This document shows positions 38,990 to 51,682 of a stretch of 64,000 nt of DNA, one piece after another. Both the position numbers and the translations under genes were made by a program. Under the pieces are notes generated by a model. It worked only from the letters and a program-made list of their open reading frames with translations, was not told where the DNA came from and made no database searches. Source of the stretch: Hofstenia miamia. Its lineage: Eukaryota; Xenacoelomorpha; Acoela. Every line of letters begins with the position of its first letter. Positions within the stretch are counted from its first letter, which is position 1. The stretch lies in the NCBI GenBank assembly GCA_004352715.1, contig SCFE01000003.1, forward strand, positions 5,837,713-5,901,712. The letters are read 5' to 3'.

Positions 38990-39540
38990 TTTGCAAAGTT
39001 CTAAAACAATGGATACATACTAAGTTATTGGATGATATAAACCAAACTTTTTTTCACATTAATCTGGTAGCACTATGGCTAATGGACTTCTCCAAAGATG
39101 GAGGACAAAGATTTACTTTTCACAATAATACTTGTAGATTAGAGAGGAAACAATTAAGATTTTGGACTTTGCTCGTTCTTTTGTAATGTCAAATCCACAT
39201 CGTTTGATAGCATAAATGAATCTAGTAGGCTAGTTTCTTATGCAGATGATATCAAGATTAATGTCCCGAGTTTATTTCATCATATTCGTTTAGATCCATT
39301 CACCGACTCAAATCGAAGTAAAAAATTATTCTCTGCTCAATAGATGAAAGCATTTATTAAAGAAACACAAAATGTAATGAAATGTTTCAGTTTTCTATAT
39401 TTTTAAACGAAGAAATAATTAGCGTCCTTATATTAATCCTTAGATAACAAAGTTAATGGCAATGAACAATGCAAAAATATTGGGTCTGACATTTTGAAGA
39501 AATTTTTCATTTATTCCTTATGTTAGAAAACTGATGGCGA
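38990..39540 (+). pseudogene. highly decayed LINE reverse transcriptase
   Basis: Short motif islands in the right order on one strand: LVALWLMDFSK (39067-39099, like the LDFSKAFD motif A), RLVSYADDIKI (YADD catalytic box at 39239-39250), then NNAKILGLTF (about 39459-39488, like the KILGVTF strand after motif D) and SYVRKLMA just before the (TA)n tract. The islands are in different frames and the GVPQGS box is not readable. Each motif alone is weak; the ordered set supports an ancient LINE. Confidence 0.45.
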
Positions 39541-39543
39541 CCT

Positions 39544-39567
39544 TATATATATATATATATATATATA
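39544..39567. repeat. (TA)n microsatellite
   Basis: Uninterrupted AT dinucleotides following the LINE relic. Confidence 0.9.
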
Positions 39568-39952
39568 ATAATATGAGAATTTTAAAAATTAAGAATTAAA
39601 CAAATTTGATTCAGATTTTGAAAACCATAGGAAAATACAAAAATTTTTTGATAATGCATATAAGTGCAAAATTAACATTAAAATGCAATAGCATAACTGA
39701 AATTCTAAAAGAAGATGTTACTTTTCATCTAGATTTGATAGAAAGATCTTACCTTATCTGCAGCTTACCCACCACAATCTCTATAGGTTTTTTCTCCTAA
39801 AAACTCTTTAACAACTCTTCTGTATTTAGTTTGTTGCAAAATAATTTGTTATATACGTATGTACAGGGTGCCCAAATCTAACAATGTTATATGACTTTTT
39901 GACCACTCTATATATTGGCCTTTTGCAATACAGTTTCTTTATATTGGTCGTA

Positions 39953-39986
<34 letters not shown>

Positions 39987-41471
39987 CTAAAGAATAGTTC
40001 CCCTCCTCAGAAAAAAAGCTGGGTGCGCCCCTGTCATTAATTAACATATCTTTGTGCGACGTCATCAAACACGTGGAAAAATTATCTCATTTTTTGTATG
40101 CATAAAATTATTTTTGATTCTAATCAGAAATAGGAAAGTTATGTGAGCGTTGCCAATACCACAACTTCTCTTTTTTACGGAAACGGGACAGTTCAACATA
40201 TGCAAAAACATATTTTTATCTTCAATTAAAGCATGCTTAGTAATTTGACACGTCATCTTCTGATAGTCTCAAATGAATCTTTAAAAGCAGACGTTGGTAA
40301 GTTATTTGAGTAAATGGAAAAGTTGTTAATGTTTTCATTTATTATCAATTAGCAATGGTACATTCTGCTCCAATATAACAAATGCCTCATTTTCAAATTG
40401 CATTTATAAAGTGGAGAGATATTTATTAGGAACGGTAATGGAAATTTCAATCAACGAGCAGAGTTAGTAATTGGCGCATCTGCACTTAAATGCGCAAACG
40501 ATAATCGTCAGCTTTGATGTCTACCATGGTCATAGTGCTGTACACGTCGTCGTCGTCATCTTCACATTTCTGTTATTTAGCATCTTTATGGCGCTATATG
40601 TGAAGACATAATAGTTCATACTAAAAATTAAAAACCTACTTTCATATATTGATTCCTTTAGCTTAAGAGCTAAATTTATTCGATTTTAAAACGGACAGAC
40701 GCTATAATTCTGAAGAGAGCAATACTAAAGTTATACACTTTTCTTTGTAACAAACAAATTCTGCACCATTTAGCCTTTTGAATGTGCTTCAAATTGCATT
40801 TATTTATGGAGCTTTTCATTTTAAAAGATTATGATGTACTGGAGTTGAGTACAGTTTAAGTTAATCTTTTAACCCAAACTAGATTATATTTTTTACTTAA
40901 GCCTGATTGAAGATTTCAAGCAAGCATCCATATGTTTCCCTAGGGTCTTGACATTTTATTTCTATGGGTTTAAAAGGCAAGTTCTTAAAAAATTTAATGT
41001 CTGTTTGCATTTCTCTTTACATAGATATATCTTATCTTAGTTATAGTTATCAAATATAAAAATATTTTACCAAACTTCAATTTTATTACATTTCCTGTCA
41101 TAATTCCGCTGAGGTGTCTACAAATTTTATTATTGTGTACATACTTCGTAACTTACACAGTAACTATTTTAATCTGATTATTCAGATTCCAATATCTTGT
41201 CATTTTGTATATAGAAGTTTTCTGTTGCGTTTATAATGCATAGTGTATCGTATAGGCAGTAGGTTGAGGAAGAGTTATTAATTTTTCAATGGAGTAGTAG
41301 AGTTACTGATCTTCTACTGATAATTGCAATCGTTTGCATTTTATTGAAGATCTTTAAACCCACTGAAGGTATTTGAAATCGTCTTAATTTTAATTTTTAG
41401 TTTGTTTTACTTGTTATGAATGCACATATTTTGTTAATTTAGAATGAGTTAATTCTGAATGACACATTTAG
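39568..41471. other. non-coding interval
   Basis: Contains the (AT)n tract at 39956-39986 and a solo GC-rich repeat end near 40000-40033 whose reverse complement starts CAGGGGCGCACCCAGC. No gene recognised. Confidence 0.4.
39956..39986. repeat. (AT)n microsatellite
   Basis: Uninterrupted AT dinucleotides. Confidence 0.9.
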
Positions 41472-41701
41472 GTAAAAGATAGTAATGCCGATTGTCGTAT
41501 GGCTATTAATCCTCGATTGGCTCTTCCGGGATTTTTTCCCCAATATGGCCAAATTTTAGAAGATACTTATGGTGGCACTCTGATGAAGTGTGATCGCTTT
41601 CTTACGCTTGGTATACGCTATCTGCATCATGTTCTCGAGGGGCAGCCAATTTCGTCAAGCGATCAAATACCACTGGTAATAGAAATATCACCGAAAAATG
41701 G
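41472..41701 (+). CDS. putative internal exon of an unrecognised gene
   Basis: A 230-bp open stretch bounded by an AG acceptor (CACATTTAG, AG at 41470-41471) and a consensus donor GTAAGT (41702-41707). Read in phase 0 from 41472 it encodes VKDSNADCRMAINPRLALPG, then FFPQYGQILEDTYGG, TLMKCDRFLTLGIRYLHHVL and EGQPISSSDQIPLVIEISPK, ending NG with two bases of the last codon before the donor. An in-frame TAG just upstream and TAA just downstream lie in the presumed introns, so the open length matches the splice sites. The globular, non-repetitive composition is unlike nearby chance frames. I do not recognise the family. No partner exon was found in the window. Confidence 0.6.
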
Positions 41702-42266
41702 GTAAGTCTACTCAATTGTCCTCTTGCTACTAACTTTAACAATATGTATATGGGCCTCTCTATAATTGGTTACGTGACATCCTGGCACTATTTTTTTCAA
41801 CTATACAATTGTCTATCTCTCCCAAAGTGTTAGACATTTTAATTCTTGAAAATGACATACTAACAGAATGCATCTAAATATGTTCGCTACTATACATCAG
41901 AGAAAAACATTCTTGGATTACAAAGATGCATGAGTACATTTCTCTTAACGTAAATTATTGAATAATTATTATTGCTATATTTCAATTACATTCATGTTGA
42001 TATACAACATAATTGAAAACATCTAAATTTATTCCCTGTGCTTTAGTTTATATGACTCCACATATTTCTTGGCAACGGGATTCAAACTATTTGCTACAAG
42101 TCGTCTCGAACAAATATCACTTTGTATATGTATTTGTAATAGCTAACAATAGCAAATACCTCGTCCTGAGTAAGTTATTTTTGCAAAATTTCAAAAGAAA
42201 ATTTGCTATTAAACAAGTAAATTTAGAATGTTTCAGAAATAATGAATTCTTTTTAAAGACAAGCTC

Positions 42267-42307
<41 letters not shown>

Positions 42308-42308
42308 T
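42267..42308. repeat. (AT)n microsatellite
   Basis: AT dinucleotides with AA interruptions at each end. Confidence 0.9.
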
Positions 42309-42622
42309 CAAGTATAAAAAATCTGCCTGTCAAATAGGTAGACAGGCTATCAAGAATATAAATAATTATACAAATGTGCCCAATAAGATGTATGTGATTA
42401 TCAACTCGAGAGATAAATTTGCTTTGTAATAAATTTTGTATACAGGTGTACTTTTTACTTAAACCGCTAAACGTTGACTTTCAAAACTTTTAACTATTTT
42501 TTTACTGATTTCAATTATAATGAATCTAATAAATACTGATTTTTTTCAATGTTTTTGAAGCTATTTTTGCTGTTTGTTTTTAGGCTTACAGCTGACAACA
42601 AGAATTTTTATAATATGGCTAT

Positions 42623-42626
<4 letters not shown>

Positions 42627-42653
<27 letters not shown>

Positions 42654-42654
42654 N
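42627..42654. repeat. (TA)n microsatellite ending in an ambiguous base
   Basis: TA dinucleotides 42627-42653 followed by a single n at 42654, a probable assembly join directly before a GC-rich block. Confidence 0.9.
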
Positions 42655-43230
42655 GCTGAGCCAATACTCGATGGGCGCGTCTCTTCGCGGAGTCCCGAAC
42701 CAGGAGTGGACGTTAAACAATAGGGTAGAAGAAGGTGCTGCCATGTGTGCGGGAGCACATATGGGGGCGGTGACGGTGATGTGAGACTGTCTGTTCTGAG
42801 GAGCAGACGGCGACGTCTATGCCCAGAGCCGTAGAGTGCGTCTACGAGGGCAGTTATACAGAGGATTTTCCTCTGTCTCTGGCCTCTAGATAGGCCCAGG
42901 CCAGCATTTGCTGAGCCTTACCTATGAGGGAGCTTTGCTTCGTCATGGGTTCCATAACAGGCAGACGCAAGTGCTCACGAGTTACCTCAGTTAGTAGCCT
43001 TGGTTGGTGAAAGCTGTAGAGAGGCGCAACCCTCTTATGAAGCTCGGCCTTCGGCTTCACTCCTGCTGATCAGACTCAACAGATCAGCACTCTGCGTGCC
43101 AGGGGTCGCCAGAGGTCAAGCATGATACAAGATCCGGCCCTAGCGGGTACACTTCAAGGTAAGAGTCACGGACTTGATCTGTTGACACGGACTCTTCAGT
43201 CTGTTGACTGGTAGAGTAACCCCGATTTCA
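42655..43230. other. GC-rich block of unknown origin
   Basis: About 575 bp of clearly higher GC than its surroundings, starting immediately after the n at 42654 and fading out near 43230. On the minus strand one open frame (about 42854-43060) includes EPMTKQSSLIGKAQQMLAWA and YLEARDRGKSS; another frame near 42660-42740 reads STLLFNVHSWFGTPRR. Neither is a family I recognise. It may be part of a transposable element whose other parts lie elsewhere, or a misjoined sequence. No tRNA or rRNA signature noted. Confidence 0.5.
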
Positions 43231-44589
43231 CTTAACATTTGTTGCACTTCTCTTAATTTTGTTAACCCTGATGTATTCTGCAAATACAACAAGAATGTCT
43301 GTTGGGAGAAAAAGTCTATTTTCTTAGCATACAGTCTTCATTAGAATACTGAATTTTAAAGAAATATTTTAAGTTGAATTATTCACTGATTGGCGCATAA
43401 CCTTCTCAACTATTGATTTTTATTATTGACAAACATCAATTTTCATTTTACTGGAAGCAAGAAAGACAAATATTATAATTATTGGAACTGCTTCACACAT
43501 ACAGATGAACGATTATGAAAAAAACTAGAAGCAAGAATCACATTTTACAGTATTATATTTAAAGCAAATATCATGTGCACAGGAATTTATTTTCAACGAA
43601 AATTGAATAGTTTTACTGGGGAAAACGAAGTCTCACAGTAGTTCACTAAAAGGCTCAAAATAACCCTCCTTGAATGTTGTAGTGCTAGACATCAATCTTA
43701 ACTTAACCAGTTCATATCATATTGTGGTTTATTCCTGCACATAAATTATTTCTATCTTTATGATTAACCTGTCTATTTCTTTGTCTCTGTTTTGTCTTTT
43801 ATACCATTTTTATCGCAAAGTTAATAAACTATGGCGAATATTATGTTTTCTCTATTCAAAACTTGACGTTGGTGTGATCGATACTCAGCAAGCTGACCAG
43901 TTATTAGGGAATCTGAAAGCTTTCCCTAGGTGCTCCTAACAACGCTTCCTTGTACTCTATAATCGAACTCCACTTTCGTAACCTTAACTCCTCTAAATAC
44001 CTCTTATATTTTGGCTTCTATTGGAATTACTGCAAAGCTCCTAAACTCCGCCAACCTATCCTGCTTTCTCTGCCCAATCTCTATATTTGTTCATCTTCCC
44101 TTTTACCTTGCGCTCTACCTTTCTGCACCAGTCTTACTGTAAGGGGACATTTTTTAACCCACAGCCCACACCAAACCTCGGGAAATGATTACAAATCGGT
44201 AACACAAGTCCCACACCACACAACAGGAATAAAAACTTGCCTAACAATTCCCCACAGCAACTTTTTAGCGAAACTGTTAAATGTTTAAATACATTTATAG
44301 ACATTGAGAACTTTATGTATATGTTAATATGTAGTAATATACATAAAAATCTAATAAAATTTTACAACTTACTAACTGTCCTCATCATAGTTATATTGCG
44401 TAAACCAATTCTTAGAGTTTTATTTGATAACTTTTGGAATGATTGGAGCTAGCTAAAAAATATCTTCACCAACAAATTCCCTTAAGCATCCCACAGGCTA
44501 AAATCGTACCCCACATCACATCACATGAGGTGTGGTGGTGTGTTGGGGATCCCCACTCTCACGACAAGCCTGCTGTTCACTCTTTCATT
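43231..44589. other. non-coding interval
   Basis: A plus-strand C-rich stretch at 43900-44250 supports a 112-codon open frame but with no recognised motif. An imperfect inverted repeat with CCCCACAT and GTTGGGG arms lies at about 44511-44550. Confidence 0.35.
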
Positions 44590-44960
44590 TTTTTCTATTA
44601 TTAATATTATTAATGTTACTAACTTTATTATGAAATACGCTTAAATGACAACATATTTTAACATCGAATTATACTCTATAAATAGGCAACTTTTCTAGAC
44701 AATTTCAAAATTATGCCTGTCATGAAATGTAAAATGCATTTTATTTTGGAAATTACTATTTCTTTGAAACTCTAGCCTCATCAGATGAACACTTGCTTTG
44801 TGGTTACAAGTACAGATTGCCACTCTACCTAATATATTTTAATTACCTGAAAGTGATTTTATATATGCATTTGTCTTCATGGATACTATTATATAAAAAA
44901 TACATTTTAAAAAAATTGTTAGTGAAATCATATTTCAATACGTTGTAAACTACATACTTT
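44590..44960 (+). repeat. dispersed repeat, copy 1
   Basis: Related along its length to 52490-52890 in the same orientation. Shared blocks include CATATTTTAACAT, TTATACTC, GCCTGTCATGAAATGTAAA against ACCTGTCATAAAATGTAAA, AATGCATTTTATTT, TCAGATGAACACTTG against TTAGATGAGCACTTG, and ATATATTTTAATTA. No coding motif; probably the non-coding part of an unidentified transposon. Confidence 0.65.
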
Positions 44961-47028
44961 TCGCTACTATGTTCCAAATCAAATTATTATTGTATCAACA
45001 ATTTTTGCAGTTCAATCAGAAATCAAAAAGTTTACTCACATCATATTTTTCGTCAAAAATTGTTTGTTTAATAAAACTTGATAGATTTGCCAATCCAGTT
45101 ATGTATATGCTTAATAGAAATCAGACAAACTTAATCTACGCTGCCCATTGTATTCATTACTATACAATCGGCTTTCTGCAGATTTTCAGATATTTCTTCT
45201 AAGCCTATTGGGAAACTTGTAAATCATTGAATATTATAATGTCTCCCGCTTGTGCTTTGCACCGCTAATTATTCTTAAGGAGACGACTGCGTGCGGGAGA
45301 TACTAATGAACACTATAACTGTGCTAAGATGTTCTATGTACAACAAGTTGCTCTCGCTTATATACAAATTAATATCAGCATTTACAATTTTCATGCAAAA
45401 ACGAAAACATTTGGTACCGATTATACATGTACACTATTAACATGTCAATGGGTAAATGTGGTCACCTGTTACAGTGAAAATTGGAAATAAGGATAAATAG
45501 TGCATGAAGTAGATGAAATTATTCTTTTTTTATTGAAAAGCATTTTTGTATAAATATTCCATTTCGTCCTCATCCCCAATGCTCAGATAATAAGGTGGTA
45601 TAAAACCCATTGCAACAACAGCTAATCTTAGCTATTCGTCTTCTGTACATGTGAATAGACCACCGAAATTTTGTTCAGGTCCGCTCTCGCAAAGTCAGAA
45701 GTTGTGATGCAAAATAAAGGTAAAAAATGGAAGAGAAGAAAATTCTCTAGAATGTAATGCTTTCAGATCTTAGTTATCTTTATTAGTTATGAGCGTTTAA
45801 AATATTTTTATAGACTATGAAAAATTGTAGAAAGTGCCTGAAAAAATTCATATCTTTAAAAAAATGTTTTTGAAGTTTATGAACAGAGTTTTAATTATCG
45901 ATAATTACTTCCCCCAATGAAGTATTGTTTCTATCCTGTTTGTCTCTTTGTCTGCAGGCTTTCTCAAAGAGTTTTGAATTGATCTTTATGGAAAACATCT
46001 TGAAATAGGGATTGGCGTCTGGTTATATCCTGACCCTGACTAAGTTCATTCCTTGCAGTCTCTGATTGCTCTTGATTTCAAATAAAATTTTAGAGGAATG
46101 TTGATAATTGTCCTAAATTGCAAAACTTGAATGGCAGTGAATTTCAAAAAGTTTTCTAAACTTAGATTTAAGGAAAGACAATTTCTTTAAAAGGTTCAGA
46201 ACTCCTTTTATTTTTGCTAATTATCTATTGCTTTAACCTACCGACATAGAAAGCTATCAATCTCCTTTACAGCGGTGTACTGCAAGCACACCAAGTTGCT
46301 GAATCACATCAATCTAAAAATCAATTTTTTAATGCTTAACATTTATATGGCTTCAGAATTACTCTTAGATGTAAAATTTAAGAAACAAAATAGTCTTATT
46401 TATGGCCAAAGGGAAGCAATTATCTATATCACATTAACCCAAAACTTATCCTTAATATCACTATCCGCTTTGTGCACATTTTAAAGCAATTTTTTCTGAG
46501 CCTATTATGATATTTGGAATTCTTGCACTTAAACCATTCTATGGGTAAGTCAGTTTCCGTTGTTATGGTGAAAATTTGTAATACAAATTATTGAATTTTT
46601 AAGAAAATATAACTTTGCTTCAATGAAAAATCCTGTTTTGCAAAAAATTTTAAAAATTGTTACCAATATTTGGATAATAAGACCGTAGCAGGATCAACTA
46701 CAATTATTGTGATATCCATAAATATACCCCCCCCCAAGTTTAGTTCAAGCACTGCGTGGAAAATGTCAGAAGTCAAGGGGCATTAGTTCGATTTGCGCAA
46801 GGTCTGTAAATAGGTCAAAAAAGCCGACCCAGCCAGAAATTCAATATACAAATATTGACTCGACTCGAACCAAAAGTTGTGTCAAAATATTACTCAACTA
46901 CAATTTGGATACCTCTATAGGTTCGTACTTCATAACAGATCCACATCATGTGAGTGAAAGGAAACGCATATGGAATGGATATAGAAATAAAAATTGATAA
47001 TTAGCGCTAAAAAGTAAATGTTTTTATA

Positions 47029-47031
<3 letters not shown>

Positions 47032-47068
<37 letters not shown>
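47032..47068. repeat. (AT)n microsatellite
   Basis: Uninterrupted AT dinucleotides. Confidence 0.9.
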
Positions 47069-47074
<6 letters not shown>

Positions 47075-47133
47075 TAAAATGCATTTATGTAGCATTTCTT
47101 TGAAATATATAAAATCCCACTTGTTAAATGCAA

Positions 47134-47134
47134 N

Positions 47135-47165
<31 letters not shown>
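47134..47165. repeat. (AT)n microsatellite starting at an ambiguous base
   Basis: A single n at 47134 followed by AT dinucleotides to 47165; probable assembly join. Confidence 0.9.
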
Positions 47166-47166
<1 letters not shown>

Positions 47167-48536
47167 CTCACCTGCAAACGCAATGTCTTTCAATAACCCA
47201 ATCCAAACGAAACAAAATCATTAGCAAGAAATGTGGCCCAACCCAAATCAAAGTTTAAGAGTCAGTTAAAAGGGTTTAAATATTTTTTATAGCAACTACC
47301 ACAAAAAAATGACTAGGTTATTTAGGGGTAATCGCTTCATTGAAATATCATTGGATCAATATGTCATTGACTTGTTAACATACGATAAATGCTGAAGGCT
47401 TTGTTTAAAATTTAATCACTTTGGAAATAGATACTATATAAATAATAAATTTACTCAAATGTTCTGCCAAACAGCGGAAAGATTAATCGTAAATTTTTTA
47501 AAATCTATGCACTAGTGACTTATTTTCTACTGCGACGGCAAATAACATAAATATTAATACAGGTTAATTAAACAGGTTTGAAAATATTATTCCCCCTTAG
47601 CTTAGTAAAAGCATATTAGTGTCCATTTATGAATATTCATATATTTAGAAAGTGATGTTAACCAAAATGGGGGATTGTTACTTTTTATCTATAGTAGTGT
47701 ATTTTGGGAAAAGCTATTCAGAAAGCAATAATATTAAAATTGACATATTTTTAACGAAAGTGAAAGTATTTTGATTTCAAATAAAAGCTAGCTTTTAGAG
47801 TCAATTAAAGTTAATGACAAAAATTACCTCCAATACAATAAGCTGTCTAAAAATTATTCGAAGTAATGAAGTTAAGATTTGGGAAATTATTTCTTAAAAT
47901 CACGTGCAATTTAATTAACTGTAGCACAGTTTAAATGCAATAATTTTAAGATCGCTTATTGAAGTATTTTATTGCAATAATGTAGGTCAGACTTATGTAA
48001 GCATTCGGGAAGCAAACCAGGAGTGGAGAGGGTTCGGTGCTTTTTTACCAAATAGCCCATATCTATCAAAAAAATTATAACCTAACACAAACGCCTAGTT
48101 TATTGTTTATCAGTACCAACTTGTCCTGATCAACCAGTTATTAGCATGATTGTTACCTGTGTGCAATGCAATCCTTGCACTCTAGTATATTCCAAGATAA
48201 TTCTGCCGTTTATTTCTATTCTGAAGGAGACATCAATGGATATTGAATTAATAATTTTCTTGAAACATTAATGAGAAATACAAAGGTAATCATACAAACT
48301 GTATAAAATCCATGTAAATTAGAGTTAATATATGTTCTTATCTATAACCCATATGAATAATTTCAAATTGGCATTTGAATGGTATACACTAAGGTTGCCT
48401 AAAAATTTTGCCCAACCCAATTGGTTTCCTTCCTTCAAAAATATTCTTATGATTTTGACAAGGTAATGCTAGTATCTATAAGTAATCTTGCTTAAAAAAA
48501 CATACTTAAAACTTCCTTACATTCTCGTAAGTAATG

Positions 48537-48538
<2 letters not shown>

Positions 48539-48575
<37 letters not shown>
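48539..48575. repeat. (AT)n microsatellite
   Basis: Uninterrupted AT dinucleotides. Confidence 0.9.
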
Positions 48576-48577
<2 letters not shown>

Positions 48578-50049
48578 TCACTGCCAGAAGATAATTATTA
48601 GACATAGTACTTAGATGTATGGAGAAATAATATTACATGTATACCTACATGCAAAAACTAGTTGAACAAAAATTAATTTCAAATAATTTGGATGTGATTA
48701 ATTTCTCGGTGATGTGTATGTAATTACCAAGTTTATTAGTGGCTCTACAATTCCACTTTAAATTGGTGTGATCAATTAGTTACAATTATTTGATTTGCAA
48801 ATATCTATTTTATTTTTAGAAATCTTTGAGATATATATAAATATGATCTAAATAAATGTTTTCTACACAGTTTCAATAAAAAATAGTACTGGATTAGCGC
48901 ACATGGAAAAATGGAAAACTTAAGATATAATTGAGGTGATGACGTAAGAATACGAAGAAATTGAAACTGCTTGCAATTTTTTCTCAAGGAAATAAAAAAA
49001 TGTTTAAAAATAATTTCTAAACGAACATACTGATTTTATTAGTCCCCGATCAACATAGTGTAAATCAGTTTCTTTAAGCAGTCATTTGGAATATATTAAA
49101 AAAAGTACTTGCAAAATTAACATTAGTAAATTTTTTTAGGGTACATTAGATTTTTCATTAGACGTCATTGTATGTTCAATGAATAGCTATTCCTTAGGTA
49201 TATTAATTTTAAAATATAAGAACTGGGTACGTTCGCTTTGTTGAAAGCAATGCAAAATACAATTGCGTAAAATATAAAAAATTCGAATTAGGCACAAGCG
49301 CTTATTATACAGTTAAAGAACTCTTCCAACTACTCCTTGAAACCTCAATTTCTGCTTCTATTCAAGCAGAACTACAGAGCAAATTTTAATGAACGAATGC
49401 AAATTATTTTCTTTTCACAAACGAATGAAAGTCATCTAACAGTAGGAAAAAAACAAATTTCAAAATTTTAAAACATAAGAATTTGGAAAAGAAATTTACA
49501 TGATTTATAGTACAGGGTGGTCTTGAAGCATTAACTGGTTTTTTTATACAAGTTAAAATGTTACATTTTGGCGTTTCAATACTTGCACAGAAATACCTAT
49601 AAGCTTTAATCATGATCCAAAATTGAGCACTTTTATTCAAGGCTTTTGGAAAATTAGGTTATTTGATAAACAAAAGTGGTTGGATTTAGTCGAAATTGTT
49701 AAGTTTAGGTTATGCATTTTATGTTTAAGGTTAGATTATTCCTACAACTAGAGGCACAAATATATCACATTTTCCTGAAAAAGAGTATATACATATACAA
49801 TTATTTATTTACTGCACCTTTCTTACTCACCAGCAATCTGTTAGCTTATTATCATTATCTCCAAAAAAATCTAATATTTTATAAATTTGATATGAAATGT
49901 CTTTATTAAATCTATCGACTGTGTACAAAGTTTTATGTTGCTCTCAGACCTTATTTTGAAATGAAAATACGAAAATAGTTTTTAAAATTTGGATGACATA
50001 TTCTTAGTGAAAAAGTTACTTTTAATCCTTATAATATCAATGACTTAAC

Positions 50050-50054
<5 letters not shown>

Positions 50055-50086
<32 letters not shown>
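50055..50086. repeat. (TA)n microsatellite
   Basis: Uninterrupted TA dinucleotides. Confidence 0.9.
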
Positions 50087-50088
<2 letters not shown>

Positions 50089-51291
50089 GTTGGATACATC
50101 AGTGTAATGAAATTAATTCATATTATTGATTATCTATACCTCTTGGAATGCAGAACAATTTATGTAAATCTAAAGAAAATTAGTAGGGCAATTTAATAGC
50201 ATGATGGGATAGTCTACTAGGATTAGTGCACAAAGCGGCTGGAACAATGTATGTTATATATTTAAGATATCTCTTCGATAGATACACACAGCTCGAATTG
50301 AATAGAAATTTATGCAAAAGGATTGAATCTTTTACCGACATTTTTTTAAGCTTAAGATGGAATTGATGCTTGGCATACATTTTCTAGTTGTTTGTAGTAG
50401 AAAACGAAAAAATAGGTAGCGATTGGCTACCTTTAATAAGGGTTTTATAAAAATTATTAGTAAAACTGAGATTCAATTAATAGTGCACAAATATTATCAT
50501 AAAAGATTCAATGATGCAACATAAGAAAAGAAATATGACTAATTTATTTTAGAATTAGTATATGATTCTATAATACTAGAACGTTTGATTTGATTTTGTG
50601 GTAGAAATTTGCTACTCCATTTAAAACAATTTCTGTTTATCCTGAAGAAAAGTCTCTATTTTTCAGTAATGAATGTTCGCAGCACCTGAGAATGAACTTC
50701 AATTAAAATGTAGATTTTTAATGCTCATTTCTATGCAAACATTAAAAGCTATTTCTGCACCCTGGAAATTGTTTATATTTCGATGTTTCTCCATTCAATG
50801 AAACGGCTAGTAATTAATGCTGTCTTTACATACATTTTGATTTATTGGTTTTCTTAGTTTTGCGTTTATAACAATACAAGCAATTTCTGTTTTGCACCAT
50901 ACAAAATTGTTTACTGCACGGAAGTGGCAGAATTATGTTGTTAAATATGCAAGTGCCGTTGCTCAGATCTGACACTAAATTCGTGACTGAGTCAAACGAA
51001 TAAAATAATTAATATATTTCCATTGACGCAAGCAGGTGGGTATATCTTTGTGAAGTAATCGCTCTTTATTACCTGCATCGAAAAATACTCAATATTTGAA
51101 ATCAGGTATTTTAATAAAATTAAGAACGTGTGATTTCCCTTTAATGTCATTACTTAATGATGCACAGAACAAAGCTTCTACAATAAAAACATAAATTGAT
51201 TGAGATAAACAGACATTTCTAGCCCTCCATTGCATGTGTTGAGTCGCACAAAAATATAAAACTCCTTACAATTTTATAATTCCAAGTACTG

Positions 51292-51294
<3 letters not shown>

Positions 51295-51325
<31 letters not shown>
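51295..51325. repeat. (TA)n microsatellite
   Basis: Uninterrupted TA dinucleotides. Confidence 0.9.
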
Positions 51326-51326
<1 letters not shown>

Positions 51327-51682
51327 GGATAAAATTTAAAATTAAGATTCTTCTATTGTGTATAAATATCAATGCCTCTTTGCGTTATGGGTGCTTATAT
51401 GTTATAACTAGTAGGACAACTTCTGAAATTATTCAGTAAAAGATGGCTTCTATAACTGCAACGGCAATATTTGTTGCCGACGGTTTTGCAAACGAAAAAT
51501 ACTAACTTAATCTAATTTCTTATATTTAGGTGTAACGACGCCCGGTTACGTTTGGTCAGCTGCACTTTTTCTATCTAGTGCTTTGCACTAAACTACCACT
51601 ACAAATCATATCACAACGTTACCCTCTGTTCGAAAACCTCACCAGTTTCTAGATAGCTCGAAAAGATTACTGAAAACTCTGC

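Larger units (their letters stand above)
44961..51294. other. non-coding interval with several (AT)n tracts
   Basis: No gene recognised in 6.3 kb. A 58-bp segment at 45243-45300 is bounded by TCTCCCGC and GCGGGAGA arms and might fold, but has no recognised RNA structure. Confidence 0.4.

Noticed and set aside
39864-40033. Possible TIR element (CAGGGTGCCC ... GGTGCGCCCCTG)
   Set aside because: Ends align poorly and flanks show no duplication; kept only as a solo repeat end.
42013-42429. 138-codon plus-strand open frame
   Set aside because: Runs through an (AT)n tract that supplies IYIYIY residues; no recognised domain.
43950-44288. 112-codon plus-strand frame
   Set aside because: Explained by a C-rich, stop-poor stretch; no motif.
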